Positions 63,971-64,000 of a stretch of DNA of 64,000 bases are shown piece by piece. The translations under genes and the position numbers were made by a program. This DNA is from Cyanomargarita calcarea GSE-NOS-MK-12-04C (GTDB lineage Bacteria; Cyanobacteriota; Cyanobacteriia; Cyanobacteriales; Nostocaceae), in NCBI GenBank assembly GCA_019359595.1, contig JAHHGZ010000014.1:100337-164336 (forward strand). The letters are read 5' to 3'. The notes under the pieces were generated by a model. It had not been told where the DNA came from, did not search any database, and saw only the letters and a program-made list of their open reading frames with translations. Position 1 is the stretch's first letter. Each line of letters opens with the position of its first letter.

Positions 63971-64000
63971 ATGACAACCACCTTACAACGTCGCGAAAGC
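63971..64000 (+). CDS. psbA: Photosystem II D1 protein, first 10 codons (cut by window end)
   Basis: The ten codons ATG ACA ACC ACC TTA CAA CGT CGC GAA AGC read MTTTLQRRES, the normal N-terminus of cyanobacterial D1, the core PSII reaction-centre subunit that binds the special-pair chlorophylls and QB. Only the start is inside the window, so gene form (high- or low-light isoform) cannot be told. The upstream inverted repeat and TATACT box fit a regulated promoter. Confidence 0.85.
   Translation, partial: MTTTLQRRES

Overview
The window is chromosomal DNA of a filamentous, probably heterocyst- and hormogonium-forming cyanobacterium (Nostocales). The signs are cyanobacterium-specific genes (Ycf51, CyanoP/PsbP, DUF4090, DUF1574, the start of psbA), many GCGATCGC (HIP1) octamers, heptamer short tandem repeats between genes, and an hps (hormogonium polysaccharide) locus. 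I saw no rRNA or tRNA gene, CRISPR array or prophage. The species cannot be fixed from the sequence.

Region 1 (1-13.8 kb) is mixed metabolism: a Mut7-C RNase relic, a sucrase/ferredoxin-like protein, a half-size ABC exporter, hisG, an OmpR-type regulator lying next to a truncated flavin monooxygenase, a PlsC-like acyltransferase, a compact arsenic cluster (arsR, aquaporin, arsH, with an ATCAA-N6-TTGAT operator), an aminotransferase with an iron-type alcohol dehydrogenase, and ycf51. Region 2 (13.8-20.5 kb) holds an IS200/IS605 element (tnpA plus a tnpB without a recognisable zinc finger), a DUF1919 protein, an O-antigen-ligase-like membrane protein overlapping a YaaW-family gene, and a renalase-like flavoprotein.

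Region 3 (20.6-43 kb) is mostly surface-polysaccharide biology. A methyltransferase and three glycosyltransferases come first, including an HpsE-like paralogue. htpG, rpmB and a 1.6-kb repeat-rich gap follow. Then comes the hps locus: hpsA, pseudopilins hpsB and hpsC, a GspH/FimT-type pseudopilin, hpsE, a second GspH/FimT-type pseudopilin, an HpsJ-family protein and another GT2. Together these fit a type IV pilus-linked machine that makes and exports the slime needed for gliding.

Region 4 (43-64 kb) is mainly housekeeping: a DUF502 protein, nusB, ftsY, a GAF-PP2C phosphatase, a DUF2278/lamin-tail protein, psbP, maf, DUF4090, ppc, then a DUF1574 (SGNH-like) plus MBOAT pair that probably O-acylates a surface glycan, and the first ten codons of psbA.

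The most striking unexplained structure is at 41175-42076: five nearly identical tandem units of about 183 bp, each with a long hairpin and a perfect TATAAT, placed just upstream of a glycosyltransferase gene. It looks like a tandem promoter/small-RNA array. The window is also rich in dispersed palindromic elements: a roughly 110-bp MITE-like family, a roughly 520-bp nested element with perfect 20-bp inverted ends, a 40-bp GATCCCCGA family, and several others. Some have entered or reshaped genes (the Mut7-C relic, the hisG 3' end).
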